Source of the DNA: JANOQP01 sp044227705
Lineage (GTDB): Bacteria > Bacteroidota > Bacteroidia > Chitinophagales > Saprospiraceae
Assembly (NCBI GenBank): GCA_044227705.1
Contig: JBGAWE010000052.1
Coordinates: forward strand, 1-23,424
Length of the DNA stretch: 23,424 bases
Direction: 5' to 3'
A program made the position numbers and the translations under genes. Shown piece after piece: positions 1 to 6,639 of this stretch. Numbering within the stretch: position 1 is the stretch's first letter; each line of letters begins with the position of its first letter. The notes beneath the pieces were generated by a model. That model was not told where the DNA came from. It made no database searches and saw only the letters and a list, made by a program, of their open reading frames with translations.

Positions 1-1102
1 AGGGCACCGGCCGATTTTCCTCGCTGGCGGCGCGACCGGCCGCGTCGGCGACCCCTCGGGAAAGGACGCGGAGCGACAGCTCAAGCCCATCGAGGAGCTG
101 GACGCGAACCTTCGAAAGTTCGAGGCGCAGGCCCGCCGCTTCATCAACTTCGAGACCGGCGACAACCGCGCCCTGCTCGCCAACAACCTCGACTTCTATG
201 AAAAAATGTCGGTGCTCGACTTCCTCCGCGACGTCGGCAAGCACCTGACGGTCAACTACATGATGGCGAAGGACTCCGTCAAAAACCGGCTCGACCGCGA
301 ATCCGGCCTGTCGTTCACCGAGTTTTCCTACCAGTTGATTCAAGGTTTTGATTTCGCCCAGCTTTTTGAAAAACACGGCTGCACCGTCCAGATGGGCGGC
401 TCCGACCAGTTCGGCAACATCACGACCGGTGTCGAGCTGACGCGGCGCATCCACAACGGGAAGGTCTTCGCCGTCGTCACGCCGCTGCTGACGAAGGCCG
501 ACGGCTCCAAATTTGGGAAATCGGAGGCGGGCAACATCTGGCTCGACCCGGCCATGACCTCGCCCTACCAGTTCTACCAGTTCTGGCTCAACGCCGACGA
601 CGCGGACCTGCCGAAGTTCACCCGCTATTTCTCGTTGAAAAGCCGCGCCGAAATCGAGCGCATCGAGCGCGAGGAGGACATCATCTCCCAAAAAAGGCTG
701 CTGGCCGAGGAGGTCACGCGCCGTGTCCACTCGGACGGCGATTTTGAGCGGGTCCTCGCCGTCAGCCGCCTGATTTTCGACGCGAAAATGGACGCGGCCG
801 CCCTCGCCGAGATGGACTTGGAAACCCTCGAAGCCGTTGCGGCGGAGATTTCATCGCCCAAAATCGCCGGGAAACTGCTCGACAGCGACGGCATCGGCAT
901 CGTCGAGCTGCTCGCCTCGACTGGCATCTGCGCCTCGAACACCGACGCGCGGAACGCCATCAAGGGCAACGCCATCTCGCTCAACAAGGAGAAAATCGGC
1001 GACCCGAACCGGCGCGTTTCTGTGAAAGACCTGCTGAAAGAGACCTTTTTGATGGTCGAAAACGGGAAGAAGAACAAGTTCCTCGTGCGCGCCGCCGGTT
1101 AG
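1..1102 (+). CDS. tyrS: Tyrosyl-tRNA synthetase, 5'-truncated by the window edge
   Basis: Charges tRNA-Tyr with tyrosine in the cytoplasm. The reading frame is open from base 2, giving 366 codons to the TAG at 1100-1102. The first ATG in the window (206) is internal, not the start. The opening residues GHRPIFLAGGATGRVGDPSG match the segment just after the HIGH motif in class I TyrRS, so about 50-60 N-terminal residues including HIGH lie outside. The KMSKS-equivalent loop reads KFGKS (about base 508-522), and the tRNA-facing sequence QMGGSDQFGNI is present. The last ~65 residues (GIVELLASTGICAS...NAISLNKEKI...) fit the S4-like RNA-binding tail. The 3' end overlaps the convergent gene at 1099-1800 by 4 bases. 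Identification is secure. Confidence 0.96.
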   Translation, partial: GHRPIFLAGGATGRVGDPSGKDAERQLKPIEELDANLRKFEAQARRFINFETGDNRALLANNLDFYEKMSVLDFLRDVGKHLTVNYMMAKDSVKNRLDRESGLSFTEFSYQLIQGFDFAQLFEKHGCTVQMGGSDQFGNITTGVELTRRIHNGKVFAVVTPLLTKADGSKFGKSEAGNIWLDPAMTSPYQFYQFWLNADDADLPKFTRYFSLKSRAEIERIEREEDIISQKRLLAEEVTRRVHSDGDFERVLAVSRLIFDAKMDAAALAEMDLETLEAVAAEISSPKIAGKLLDSDGIGIVELLASTGICASNTDARNAIKGNAISLNKEKIGDPNRRVSVKDLLKETFLMVENGKKNKFLVRAAG

Positions 1103-1800
1103 AATCGGAAGAAGAAGAACAGCGCGGCAGGGGGCTCGATGTTCATAGACTGCACCGTCTCGTCGGTCCGCTCGGCAAAGGGGAGGTAGAAGTCGTTGTG
1201 GTACTCGGTCTTTTTGCGCAGCCAGTAGCCGGTGGCCTCGGTGCGAAGGCCGCAGCGGTCGTTGAAAAAATACTTGATGCCGACGAAGCCGCCCCCGCCC
1301 CAGCGGGTGAGGTCTTCCCCGATGCGGCCGCTCTGTTTGTTGCCGAACGCGTCGGTGAAAAAAGTGGTGATGGAGCGGTCGCCCCAACCGTAGACGCCGT
1401 CGGCCCCGGCCGATGCCCGCCAGTGGCGCGAGAGCTTCAGCTCGTATTCCAGCCCGAGGCGGAAGTCCTTCTGCGATTCGCCGTTGATGACGGGGGCGTT
1501 GTTGTTGGAGCCGCCCTCGTTGAGGTTTTCGAGGCTCGTCCAACCGGCGGCCGCGCGCAGGCCGATGTTCCGATAATACAAGGTGTAGCCGACGACATAG
1601 GGATAGCTGTTGTCGATGCCGGCGGAGTCGCGGTCGATGATTTTGCGCAGGAAACTGGTGCAGTTGACGCCCGCCTCGCTCTGGAAGCCGCGCAGGAAGG
1701 CGAGCTTTTTGACGACCGGCGCGTCGGATTCTTCCTGTGAAAAAAGGGCGAGCGGCGCGAGGAACAGGGCGGCGAGGAGCAGTTGGCGGAGATTTTTCAT
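1099..1800 (-). CDS. Small outer-membrane beta-barrel protein, function unknown
   Basis: A 233-residue exported protein. The ATG at 1800 is preferred over an upstream in-frame ATG (1848) because it gives a proper signal peptide directly (MKNLRQLLLAALFLAPLALFSQ, cleavage near residue 21). The mature part alternates aromatic and small residues in strand-like stretches (YPYVVGYTLYYRNIGLRAAAGW, FRLGLEYELKLSRHW) and ends in FFFFRF, an outer-membrane barrel-type C-terminal Phe. It resembles the many 8-10-strand barrel proteins of Bacteroidota, but I recognise no named family. It is monocistronic: tyrS converges on it from one side and an alkaline phosphatase gene points the same way upstream, 94 bases away. 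A candidate promoter lies at 1818-1848. Confidence 0.8.
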   Translation of the reverse strand: MKNLRQLLLAALFLAPLALFSQEESDAPVVKKLAFLRGFQSEAGVNCTSFLRKIIDRDSAGIDNSYPYVVGYTLYYRNIGLRAAAGWTSLENLNEGGSNNNAPVINGESQKDFRLGLEYELKLSRHWRASAGADGVYGWGDRSITTFFTDAFGNKQSGRIGEDLTRWGGGGFVGIKYFFNDRCGLRTEATGYWLRKKTEYHNDFYLPFAERTDETVQSMNIEPPAALFFFFRF

Positions 1801-1817
1801 GACCTTTTCTTTTTCCA

Positions 1818-1848
1818 CAAAATTGGAAAACAGGTTGTTGCCGCGCAA
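1818..1848 (-). promoter_or_regulatory. Candidate Bacteroidota-type promoter for the barrel gene
   Basis: On the minus strand, TTG (1848-1846) is followed after 20 bases by CAATTTTG (1825-1818). This matches the Bacteroidota consensus TTG-N17-23-TAnnTTTG at all but the first base of the -7 element. Predicted start about 1811, giving a leader of about 10 bases before the ATG at 1800. One mismatch and a short consensus make this tentative. Confidence 0.4.
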
Positions 1849-1894
1849 GGCTGGGGAGCTGCTTTGCCGTTTTTGGGCAAAAAAAGCCCGCGCC

Positions 1895-3037
1895 TCAAAG
1901 CCCGAGCAGCCACCGCATCTTCTCGAAAATCGCCGTGTTCTCGTAGCTGCCGCCGAAAAGCTCGGCCCCCGGCCCGGCCGCGAAGACCGGCGCCATCACC
2001 CCCGTGTGGCCGGCCGTGCTCCACGAAACCTTGAACGGCCCGCCCATTTTCGACTGCTGGTTGATGGAAAGCCCGCCCGTCTCGTGGTCGGCCGTCACGA
2101 TGACAAGGGTCTCGCCGTCGGCCTTTGCCCAGTCGAGCAATTCGCCAACTGCCTTGTCAAAATCGAGCACCTCGGCGACCATGCGCGGCAGGTCGTGGTC
2201 GTGCGCCGCCCAGTCGATTTGGCTGCCCTCCATCATGCAGAAGAAGCCTTTTTCCGACCTGTTTTTCAAAAAATCGACCGTCAGCCGGGCGGCGGCGGGC
2301 AGGTATTCGCGGCCCTCGGTGACGGCGCGAGGCTCGCCGTCGGCGGTGAAAAGGCCGAGCGGTTTCGACGGGTCGGGGACGAAGGTTTTCAGGTCGGTGG
2401 CTTTGAGGTCGGCGATTTGATAGCCTTTCGCGGCCAGTTCTTTGGTCAAATCCTGTCCGTCGGTGCGGCCTGAAAAGTGGCTGCGGCCGCCGCCGATGAA
2501 CAGGTCGATGCCCGATTTCGGGAAGAAGGTCGCGATTTCGTCCATCTCAGCCCGGTCGCGGCTGTGGGCGATGAAAACGGCCGGCGTCGCGTGGGTGATG
2601 CTCGACGTGACGGTCAGGCCTGTGGCGAGGCCCTTCGACTCCGCCAGTTCGAGGATGCTCGAAACGGGCTGGCCGTTGGGCAGGGTGCCGATGCGGCCGT
2701 TGGCTGTTTTTTGGCCGCAGGCGATGGCCGTCCCGGCAGCGGCGCTGTCGGTGATGAGGTCGTCTTTCGAGTGCGTCTTCTGGATGCCGGTGACGGGCAG
2801 CCGCTCGAGGTTGAGGCGGTTGCCGTTGGAGTACATCGCCGCCGTGATCTGTGGCAGGCCCATGCCGTCGCCGATGAGAAGGACGATGTTCTTCGGCTTT
2901 TTCAAATTGGGGAACCGCGCCGCCGGGTCGGGGGCGGTGATGGTCGCGTCGCCGCTGCCGGACGTTGTGCCGGTCGGGGCCGGTTTCGTGCAGGAGAAAA
3001 ACGCGGTGGCGAAGAGGACTTTTATGGGAAATCGCAT
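1895..3037 (-). CDS. Alkaline phosphatase, lipoprotein
   Basis: A 380-residue PhoA-superfamily alkaline phosphatase that should release phosphate from monoesters at the cell envelope. The N-terminus carries a lipobox (TAFFSC, Cys16), so it is probably lipid-anchored. Metal and catalytic residues of the family are visible: Asp57 in IGDGMG, the nucleophile Ser98 in TDSAAAGTA, His149/Thr151 in THATP, Glu270-Asp275-His279 in EGSQIDWAAHDHD, Asp317-His318 in TADHETGG, and His344 in AGHTG. Length is somewhat short for the family (E. coli PhoA about 470), consistent with the compact Bacillus/Bacteroidota type. It starts 13 bases after the stop of the HAD-DinB gene on the same strand, so the two are probably co-transcribed. 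No separate promoter is visible in the gap. Confidence 0.93.
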   Translation of the reverse strand: MRFPIKVLFATAFFSCTKPAPTGTTSGSGDATITAPDPAARFPNLKKPKNIVLLIGDGMGLPQITAAMYSNGNRLNLERLPVTGIQKTHSKDDLITDSAAAGTAIACGQKTANGRIGTLPNGQPVSSILELAESKGLATGLTVTSSITHATPAVFIAHSRDRAEMDEIATFFPKSGIDLFIGGGRSHFSGRTDGQDLTKELAAKGYQIADLKATDLKTFVPDPSKPLGLFTADGEPRAVTEGREYLPAAARLTVDFLKNRSEKGFFCMMEGSQIDWAAHDHDLPRMVAEVLDFDKAVGELLDWAKADGETLVIVTADHETGGLSINQQSKMGGPFKVSWSTAGHTGVMAPVFAAGPGAELFGGSYENTAIFEKMRWLLGL

Positions 3038-3050
3038 CGAAAGGCTGGGT

Positions 3051-4184
3051 CTAATTGGCCGAAACCGGGCTGTCGGGAATCAGCCCGAACTGCTTGAAAT
3101 GGTGCCGGAAGTGGACCATGTGCGCCGTCTTCCATTCCGAAAACTCCAAAGGGCCGAAGACCGGGTGGACCGGCCGCGCCTCCGGGTTTTTTGAAAAATG
3201 GTCAAAGAAGCGGTCGATTTCCGCCAAAAACTTCCCCTTCGCCGTCTCGATGTCGGGGAAGCGCAGCGCGGCCGGGGTCTCCGGCACGCCCGGCGCGACG
3301 ACGTGGTGCGGGTAGCTGTCGTAGCCCGGCGCGAACATCTCGGCGCGGTGCTGGCGGCCCCACTCGGTCCCGTCGGCCCCGCCGGGCCAGGCGAACTTTC
3401 CGTTGGAGATGATGACCGTGCCGCTCAAGTGCTCGACCATGTGCTGGGCGGTCATCTTGCCCCACTTGGCGGGGGTGTCGGCATGGAGATTGGCGAGGAG
3501 CGAGGGGAGTTCTGATTTCAGAAAGCGTTCAGCGTCAAGCATTTGCAGCAAAATTGATGGGTCAAATTCATAATTGGAGATGGTCAACAGCAGCCGCGGC
3601 CAGCCGGAAGTGTCGTGCATGAAACCGTCGGTGGCGACGGCGACGGCGGCCATCCCGGCGCGGTGGGCGGCTTCGAGGCCGCTCCGGCTGTCCTCAAACA
3701 CGAGGCAGTCGGCCGGCCGGACGCCCAGTTTTTCGGCGGCCTTCAAAAAGACCTCGGGGTCGGGCTTGCCGTTCAAGACGTCCTCGGCCGAGCTTATTTT
3801 TTCAAAAAAAGGGCGGACGCCGAGGCCGTCGAGCGCGAAGTCGACATTGCCCATGTCGCCCGCCGTGCCGAGGCCGACGCTGATTCCGAGCGAGCGGGTC
3901 TTTTCCAAAAAAGCCTCGAGGCCGGGCCTCGCCTCGATGTGCGGGCGATAGTATTCTCGATAAAGCGACTCTTTTTCCCCGGCCATCCGGTCGGCTTCGG
4001 CGTCGGGCATCTCGCCGAAGATTCGCTTTATCGCCTCGCGGCCGGTGCCGTAGGCCAGTTTGGCGACCTCTTCCTCCGAAAGGGAAAGCCCGTGCCGACG
4101 GGTGAAGGCGAACCAGATGCGGTCGTGGAAGGGGAGGTTGTCCATCAGCGTCCCGTCCATGTCGAAGATGAAGGCTCTTTGCAT
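3051..4184 (-). CDS. HAD-family phosphatase (beta-phosphoglucomutase-like) fused to a DinB/DUF1569-like domain
   Basis: A 377-residue two-domain protein. Residues 1-~200 are a HAD hydrolase of the beta-phosphoglucomutase-like subfamily: motif I DMDGTL (Asp8, Asp10), motif II Thr107 in GLGTAGD, Lys140 in NGKPDPE, motif IV FEDSRSG (Glu164, Asp165), with a helical cap between motifs I and II. Residues ~215-377 look like a DinB-fold DUF1569-type domain: WGKMTAQHMVEHLSG (241-255) and a C-terminal HMVHFRHHFKQFG (355-367), whose histidines are candidate metal ligands. The substrate is unknown. The frame is open back to 4430, but ATG 4184 starts exactly at the HAD fold and the upstream part lies in the divergent control region. 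It leads an operon with the alkaline phosphatase. A TTCCTTTGC box lies 3 bases upstream of the ATG. Confidence 0.87.
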   Translation of the reverse strand: MQRAFIFDMDGTLMDNLPFHDRIWFAFTRRHGLSLSEEEVAKLAYGTGREAIKRIFGEMPDAEADRMAGEKESLYREYYRPHIEARPGLEAFLEKTRSLGISVGLGTAGDMGNVDFALDGLGVRPFFEKISSAEDVLNGKPDPEVFLKAAEKLGVRPADCLVFEDSRSGLEAAHRAGMAAVAVATDGFMHDTSGWPRLLLTISNYEFDPSILLQMLDAERFLKSELPSLLANLHADTPAKWGKMTAQHMVEHLSGTVIISNGKFAWPGGADGTEWGRQHRAEMFAPGYDSYPHHVVAPGVPETPAALRFPDIETAKGKFLAEIDRFFDHFSKNPEARPVHPVFGPLEFSEWKTAHMVHFRHHFKQFGLIPDSPVSAN

Positions 4185-4187
4185 CGG

Positions 4188-4196
4188 GCAAAGGAA
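4188..4196 (-). promoter_or_regulatory. Possible -7 element of the HAD-DinB operon
   Basis: Minus-strand TTCCTTTGC differs from TAnnTTTGC by one base. It ends only 3 bases before the ATG at 4184, so a transcript from it would be leaderless or nearly so. No convincing -33 TTG is placed upstream. Confidence 0.25.
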
Positions 4197-4254
4197 GTTG
4201 GGGATTGCGGATTCGGGCGCGAGCGGGCGCTCGAAAAAAAAACTCGAAAAAGAT

Positions 4255-4287
4255 TTTGCGCAACCAATTGGTTGCTCATAAATTTGC
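4255..4287 (+). promoter_or_regulatory. Promoter of the ArsR-SRPBCC-DoxX operon
   Basis: TTTG (4255-4258), a 20-base spacer and TAAATTTGC (4279-4287) form a full match to the Bacteroidota housekeeping promoter TTTG-N19-21-TAnnTTTG. The predicted start is about 4293, roughly 28 bases before the regulator's ATG at 4321. The spacer and the start region each contain a 16-bp palindrome, which suggests the regulator represses this promoter. Confidence 0.7.
4260..4275. promoter_or_regulatory. Operator 1: perfect 16-bp palindrome
   Basis: GCAACCAATTGGTTGC is a perfect inverted repeat lying between the -33 and -7 elements of the promoter. Its half-site GCAACCA recurs in operator 2, and the two centres are 26 bp apart (about 2.5 helical turns). 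Winged-helix ArsR dimers bind such palindromes next to their own genes. The assignment to this particular regulator is inference from position. Confidence 0.7.
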
Positions 4288-4301
4288 AACCAGTTAGTTG
4301 C
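4286..4301. promoter_or_regulatory. Operator 2: imperfect 16-bp palindrome
   Basis: GCAACCAGTTAGTTGC keeps the same outer half-sites as operator 1 (GCAAC...GTTGC) with two mismatched base pairs in the middle. It begins on the last two bases of the -7 element and covers the predicted start site, so occupancy should block transcription. Likely the weaker of the two sites. Confidence 0.6.
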
Positions 4302-4320
4302 ACAACGATTTTTCCGAACC

Positions 4321-4635
4321 ATGCGCCGAGACATCTTCCAAGCCATCGCCGACCCTACCCGCCGGGCCATCATCGCCCTCATCGCCGTGCAGGCCATGAC
4401 GCCGAACGCGCTCGCCGAGCAGTTCCACACGTCGCGGCAGGCCGTGTCGAAGCACCTGCAAGTCCTCGTCGAGTGCGAGGTCGTGAGCCAGCAGCAGCAG
4501 GGGCGGGAGATTTACTACGCCCTCCAAATGGACAAGATGAAAGAGATAGACCAATGGCTGGAGCAGTTCCGCCGCCTTTGGGAAACCCGTTTCAACCAAC
4601 TCGACGACCTGCTCAAGACCCTCAAAAAAGGGTAG
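4321..4635 (+). CDS. ArsR-family winged-helix repressor
   Basis: A 104-residue DNA-binding regulator of the ArsR type usually found beside SRPBCC (AHSA1) genes. The segment IADPTRRAIIALI (9-21) begins the winged helix, TSRQAVSKHLQVL (37-49) is the recognition helix, and residues 53-67 form the wing. No cysteine pair typical of metal-sensing ArsR/SmtB proteins is present (only Cys52), so the inducer is probably not arsenic or a similar thiophilic metal. The C-terminal helix (71-102) is rich in Leu, Phe and Trp and is a likely dimer surface. It is the first gene of the operon 4321-6635, and two palindromes sit on its promoter, implying autorepression. The divergent HAD-DinB operon shares the control region. 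Confidence 0.92.
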   Translation: MRRDIFQAIADPTRRAIIALIAVQAMTPNALAEQFHTSRQAVSKHLQVLVECEVVSQQQQGREIYYALQMDKMKEIDQWLEQFRRLWETRFNQLDDLLKTLKKG

Positions 4636-4661
4636 TGCCGTCGGCCAAACCACCAGAAAAA

Positions 4662-4775
4662 ATGAACGAGGCGCGCCATTGGCTCGAACGTTTCCGCCAA
4701 CTCTTGGAAGCCCGCTTCCGACAACTCGACGATTTGCTTCGAACTTTAAAAACACAGAAAAATGCCAGCAAGTAA
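4662..4775 (+). CDS. 37-codon small ORF duplicating the C-terminal helix of the upstream ArsR
   Basis: Between the ArsR stop (4635) and the next gene is a short ORF beginning MNEARHWLERFRQLLEARF. It aligns without gaps to ArsR residues 73-104: about 20 of 32 residues are identical, and its ATG aligns with ArsR Met73. By hand count nucleotide identity is about 67%, with many changes at third positions while hydrophobic and charged residues are kept. It overlaps the start of the SRPBCC-VOC gene by 14 bases (4762-4775), as expected of translationally coupled operon genes. It has no DNA-binding part. It may be the tail of a lost second regulator or a small helix protein that still pairs with ArsR. 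Expression is not shown. Confidence 0.45.
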   Translation: MNEARHWLERFRQLLEARFRQLDDLLRTLKTQKNASK

Positions 4776-5730
4776 TCTCCCATTCGACTTCCTCGTGGAC
4801 AGGGAAAACAACCGCATCACGGTCAAACGGGGGTTTGCCGCCGACCTCCCGCTGGTCTGGGACGCTTGGACAAAGCCCGAGCTGCTCGACCAGTGGTGGG
4901 CACCCAAGCCCTTCCGCACGCAGACCAAGTCCATGGATTTCAGGCCGGGCGGCGCGTGGCTCTACGCCATGATTGGCCCCGAAAACGAGGCGCATTGGTG
5001 CAAGGCCGAATACCAAACAGTCGAAGCCCAGCGGCAATACTCGGCCCTCGACGGCTTCTGCGACGAGCATGGTAACCTCAACGAGTCCTTCCCCCGCTCG
5101 CTCTGGACGAACGCTTTCAACGGCGACGGCGACACGACCACGGTCGACATCACCATCGCCTACGACTCGCTCGCCGACCTTGAAAAAATCATCCAACTGG
5201 GCTTCAAAGAGGGCTTTTCGATGGCGATGGAGAACCTCGACCAGTACATCGCCGCCCAGTTCCAGTTGCGGCAGCAAAGCCCCCTGCGCAGGCGGCCGAG
5301 GGTTTCCTCCTATGTCAACTTTCCGGGCAACACCGAGGAGGTCTTCAATTTTTACAAGGCCGTTTTCAGGACGGAATTCGCCGACGGCATCAAGCGGTTT
5401 GGCGAGATCCCGGCCGGGCCGGGTCAGCCGTCCGTAGCGGAGAGCGTCAAGAACATGGTCTTGCACGTCGAGCTGCCCTTGCTCGGGGGGCACGTTTTGA
5501 TGGGAACCGATGCTCCGCAGGAAATGGGCTTCGTGCTGAACAGGGGCAACAACATGCACATCCAACTCGAGCCGGAGACCAGAGAGGATGCCAGCAGGCT
5601 GTTCAACGAGCTATCGGCGGGGGGGGTGGTCGAAATGCCCATGCAGGACATGTTTTTCGGTGCCTACTTCGGCAGTTTCACCGACCGGTTTGGCATCAAC
5701 TGGATGATTCACTTTCAAAACAACGATTGA
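4762..5730 (+). CDS. SRPBCC (AHSA1-like) domain fused to a PhnB-type VOC domain
   Basis: A 322-residue two-domain protein, cytoplasmic (no signal peptide). Residues ~8-165 are an SRPBCC/AHSA1-like ligand-binding fold, with the family signature PLVWDAWTKPELLDQWWAP (30-48) and the C-terminal helix GFSMAMENLDQYI. Residues ~182-322 are a VOC/glyoxalase-type domain of the PhnB group: SSYVNFPGNTEEVFNFYKAVF (182-202), GGHVLMGTDAP, NNMHIQLE, and the closing FGSFTDRFGINWMIHF. The two domains usually occur as separate proteins in ArsR-linked clusters. The reaction and ligand are unknown. Its first 14 bases overlap the small ORF, and the next gene starts 1 base after its stop, so it is inside one operon. 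The N-domain is a paralogue of the protein at 6135-6635. Confidence 0.9.
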   Translation: MPASNLPFDFLVDRENNRITVKRGFAADLPLVWDAWTKPELLDQWWAPKPFRTQTKSMDFRPGGAWLYAMIGPENEAHWCKAEYQTVEAQRQYSALDGFCDEHGNLNESFPRSLWTNAFNGDGDTTTVDITIAYDSLADLEKIIQLGFKEGFSMAMENLDQYIAAQFQLRQQSPLRRRPRVSSYVNFPGNTEEVFNFYKAVFRTEFADGIKRFGEIPAGPGQPSVAESVKNMVLHVELPLLGGHVLMGTDAPQEMGFVLNRGNNMHIQLEPETREDASRLFNELSAGGVVEMPMQDMFFGAYFGSFTDRFGINWMIHFQNND

Positions 5731-5731
5731 C

Positions 5732-6106
5732 ATGAAAAGGGACAAAGTCATTTTCTGGGTCGTCACCGGCCTTCTCTTCCTCCAGCTCGGCGTGCTGACG
5801 CTGGTCTACTTCGGCAGCCCGGAGCAAAAGGCGGGCACCGAGCACTTCGGCTACCCGCTCTATTTCGGGAAGATGGTCAGCGTGTTCAGCATCTTGGGTT
5901 CGTTGGCGCTGGTGCTGCCCGCCGTCCCGGCGCGGGTGAAGGAGTGGGCCTACTTCGGGTTTGCCCTCAATTTCATCGGCGCGGCGGTCAGTCATTTCGT
6001 GGTGGACGGGGCCGGTTTTGCGATGGTCATCCCGCTGCTGTTTTTCGTGCCGCTGGGCATTTCCTATTTTTTGTTTCACAAAATGGAGGCAGCAAAGCCT
6101 CATTGA
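5732..6106 (+). CDS. DoxX-like four-helix membrane protein
   Basis: A 124-residue inner-membrane protein with four predicted helices at about residues 6-27, 44-65, 71-91 and 94-116. The segment HFGYPLYFGKMVSVFSILG (38-56) and the third helix EWAYFGFALNFIGAAVSH are typical of the DoxX-like family. Its biochemical role is not established; distant DoxX proteins are linked to oxidative stress or electron transfer. It starts 1 base after the stop of the SRPBCC-VOC gene, so translation is probably coupled. DoxX-like genes commonly accompany ArsR and SRPBCC genes in Bacteroidota. Confidence 0.85.
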   Translation: MKRDKVIFWVVTGLLFLQLGVLTLVYFGSPEQKAGTEHFGYPLYFGKMVSVFSILGSLALVLPAVPARVKEWAYFGFALNFIGAAVSHFVVDGAGFAMVIPLLFFVPLGISYFLFHKMEAAKPH

Positions 6107-6134
6107 TTTTCTCAACAACTAAATCACAGAATAA

Positions 6135-6635
6135 ATGGACACGAACCTGTTGTTCGAATTCACCGTCGACAAGCCTGCCCAGACGGTCTACATCAAAAGG
6201 GAGTTCGACGCCGACCGCTCGCTGGTCTGGGACGCCTTCACCAAAGCCGAACTGCTCGACCAGTGGGTCGCGCCCGCGCCGTTCACCGCCCGGACGAAGC
6301 ACATGAACTTCGAGGTCGGCGGCCGGCGGTTCTACGCGATGGTCAACCCGGACGGGGGCGAGATGTGGGCCATTCAAGAGTTCAGGGCCATCAGCCCGAA
6401 GACCAATTTCAAGATGTGGAACGTCTTTGCCGACAAGGACGAGAACCCGCAACCGCCCGGCTCGGACTGGGACTACACCTTTAGCGAGCAAGATGGGAAG
6501 ACCCTCGTGAGCATCACCATCTACAACGAGTCCTTCGAGCGGATGGAGCGGATACTCGAAGGGTTCCGGCAGGGGTTCACCATGTCGCTGGAAAATCTGG
6601 AAAAGCTGCTGGCAGCTTTGTCGGAACGGGGCTGA
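6135..6635 (+). CDS. SRPBCC (AHSA1-like) domain protein
   Basis: A 166-residue cytoplasmic protein made of one SRPBCC/AHSA1-like domain. The signature SLVWDAFTKAELLDQWVAP (29-47) and GFTMSLENLEKLL near the end closely match the N-terminal half of the protein at 4762-5730, so the two arose by duplication and the VOC part was gained or lost afterwards. The family binds hydrophobic ligands in a helix-grip pocket, but no catalytic residue can be assigned here. It is the last gene of the ArsR operon, 28 bases after the DoxX-like gene. An inverted repeat follows its stop and could end the transcript. Confidence 0.9.
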   Translation: MDTNLLFEFTVDKPAQTVYIKREFDADRSLVWDAFTKAELLDQWVAPAPFTARTKHMNFEVGGRRFYAMVNPDGGEMWAIQEFRAISPKTNFKMWNVFADKDENPQPPGSDWDYTFSEQDGKTLVSITIYNESFERMERILEGFRQGFTMSLENLEKLLAALSERG

Positions 6636-6639
6636 CGAA

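Noticed and set aside
1870..1890. GGGC-A7-GCCC hairpin as terminator of the alkaline phosphatase gene
   Set aside because: Only a 4-bp stem and the T-run is in the loop, not after the stem, when read on the minus strand.
4219..4250. CGAGC-GGGC-GCTCG hairpin followed by a run of A's as a terminator
   Set aside because: The run is A on the plus strand, and on the minus strand the T's precede the stem, so it fits neither direction; it lies in the leader of divergent genes.
4185..4430. N-terminal extension of the HAD-DinB frame to 4430
   Set aside because: It would run through the operators and into the ArsR gene; the HAD fold starts at ATG 4184.
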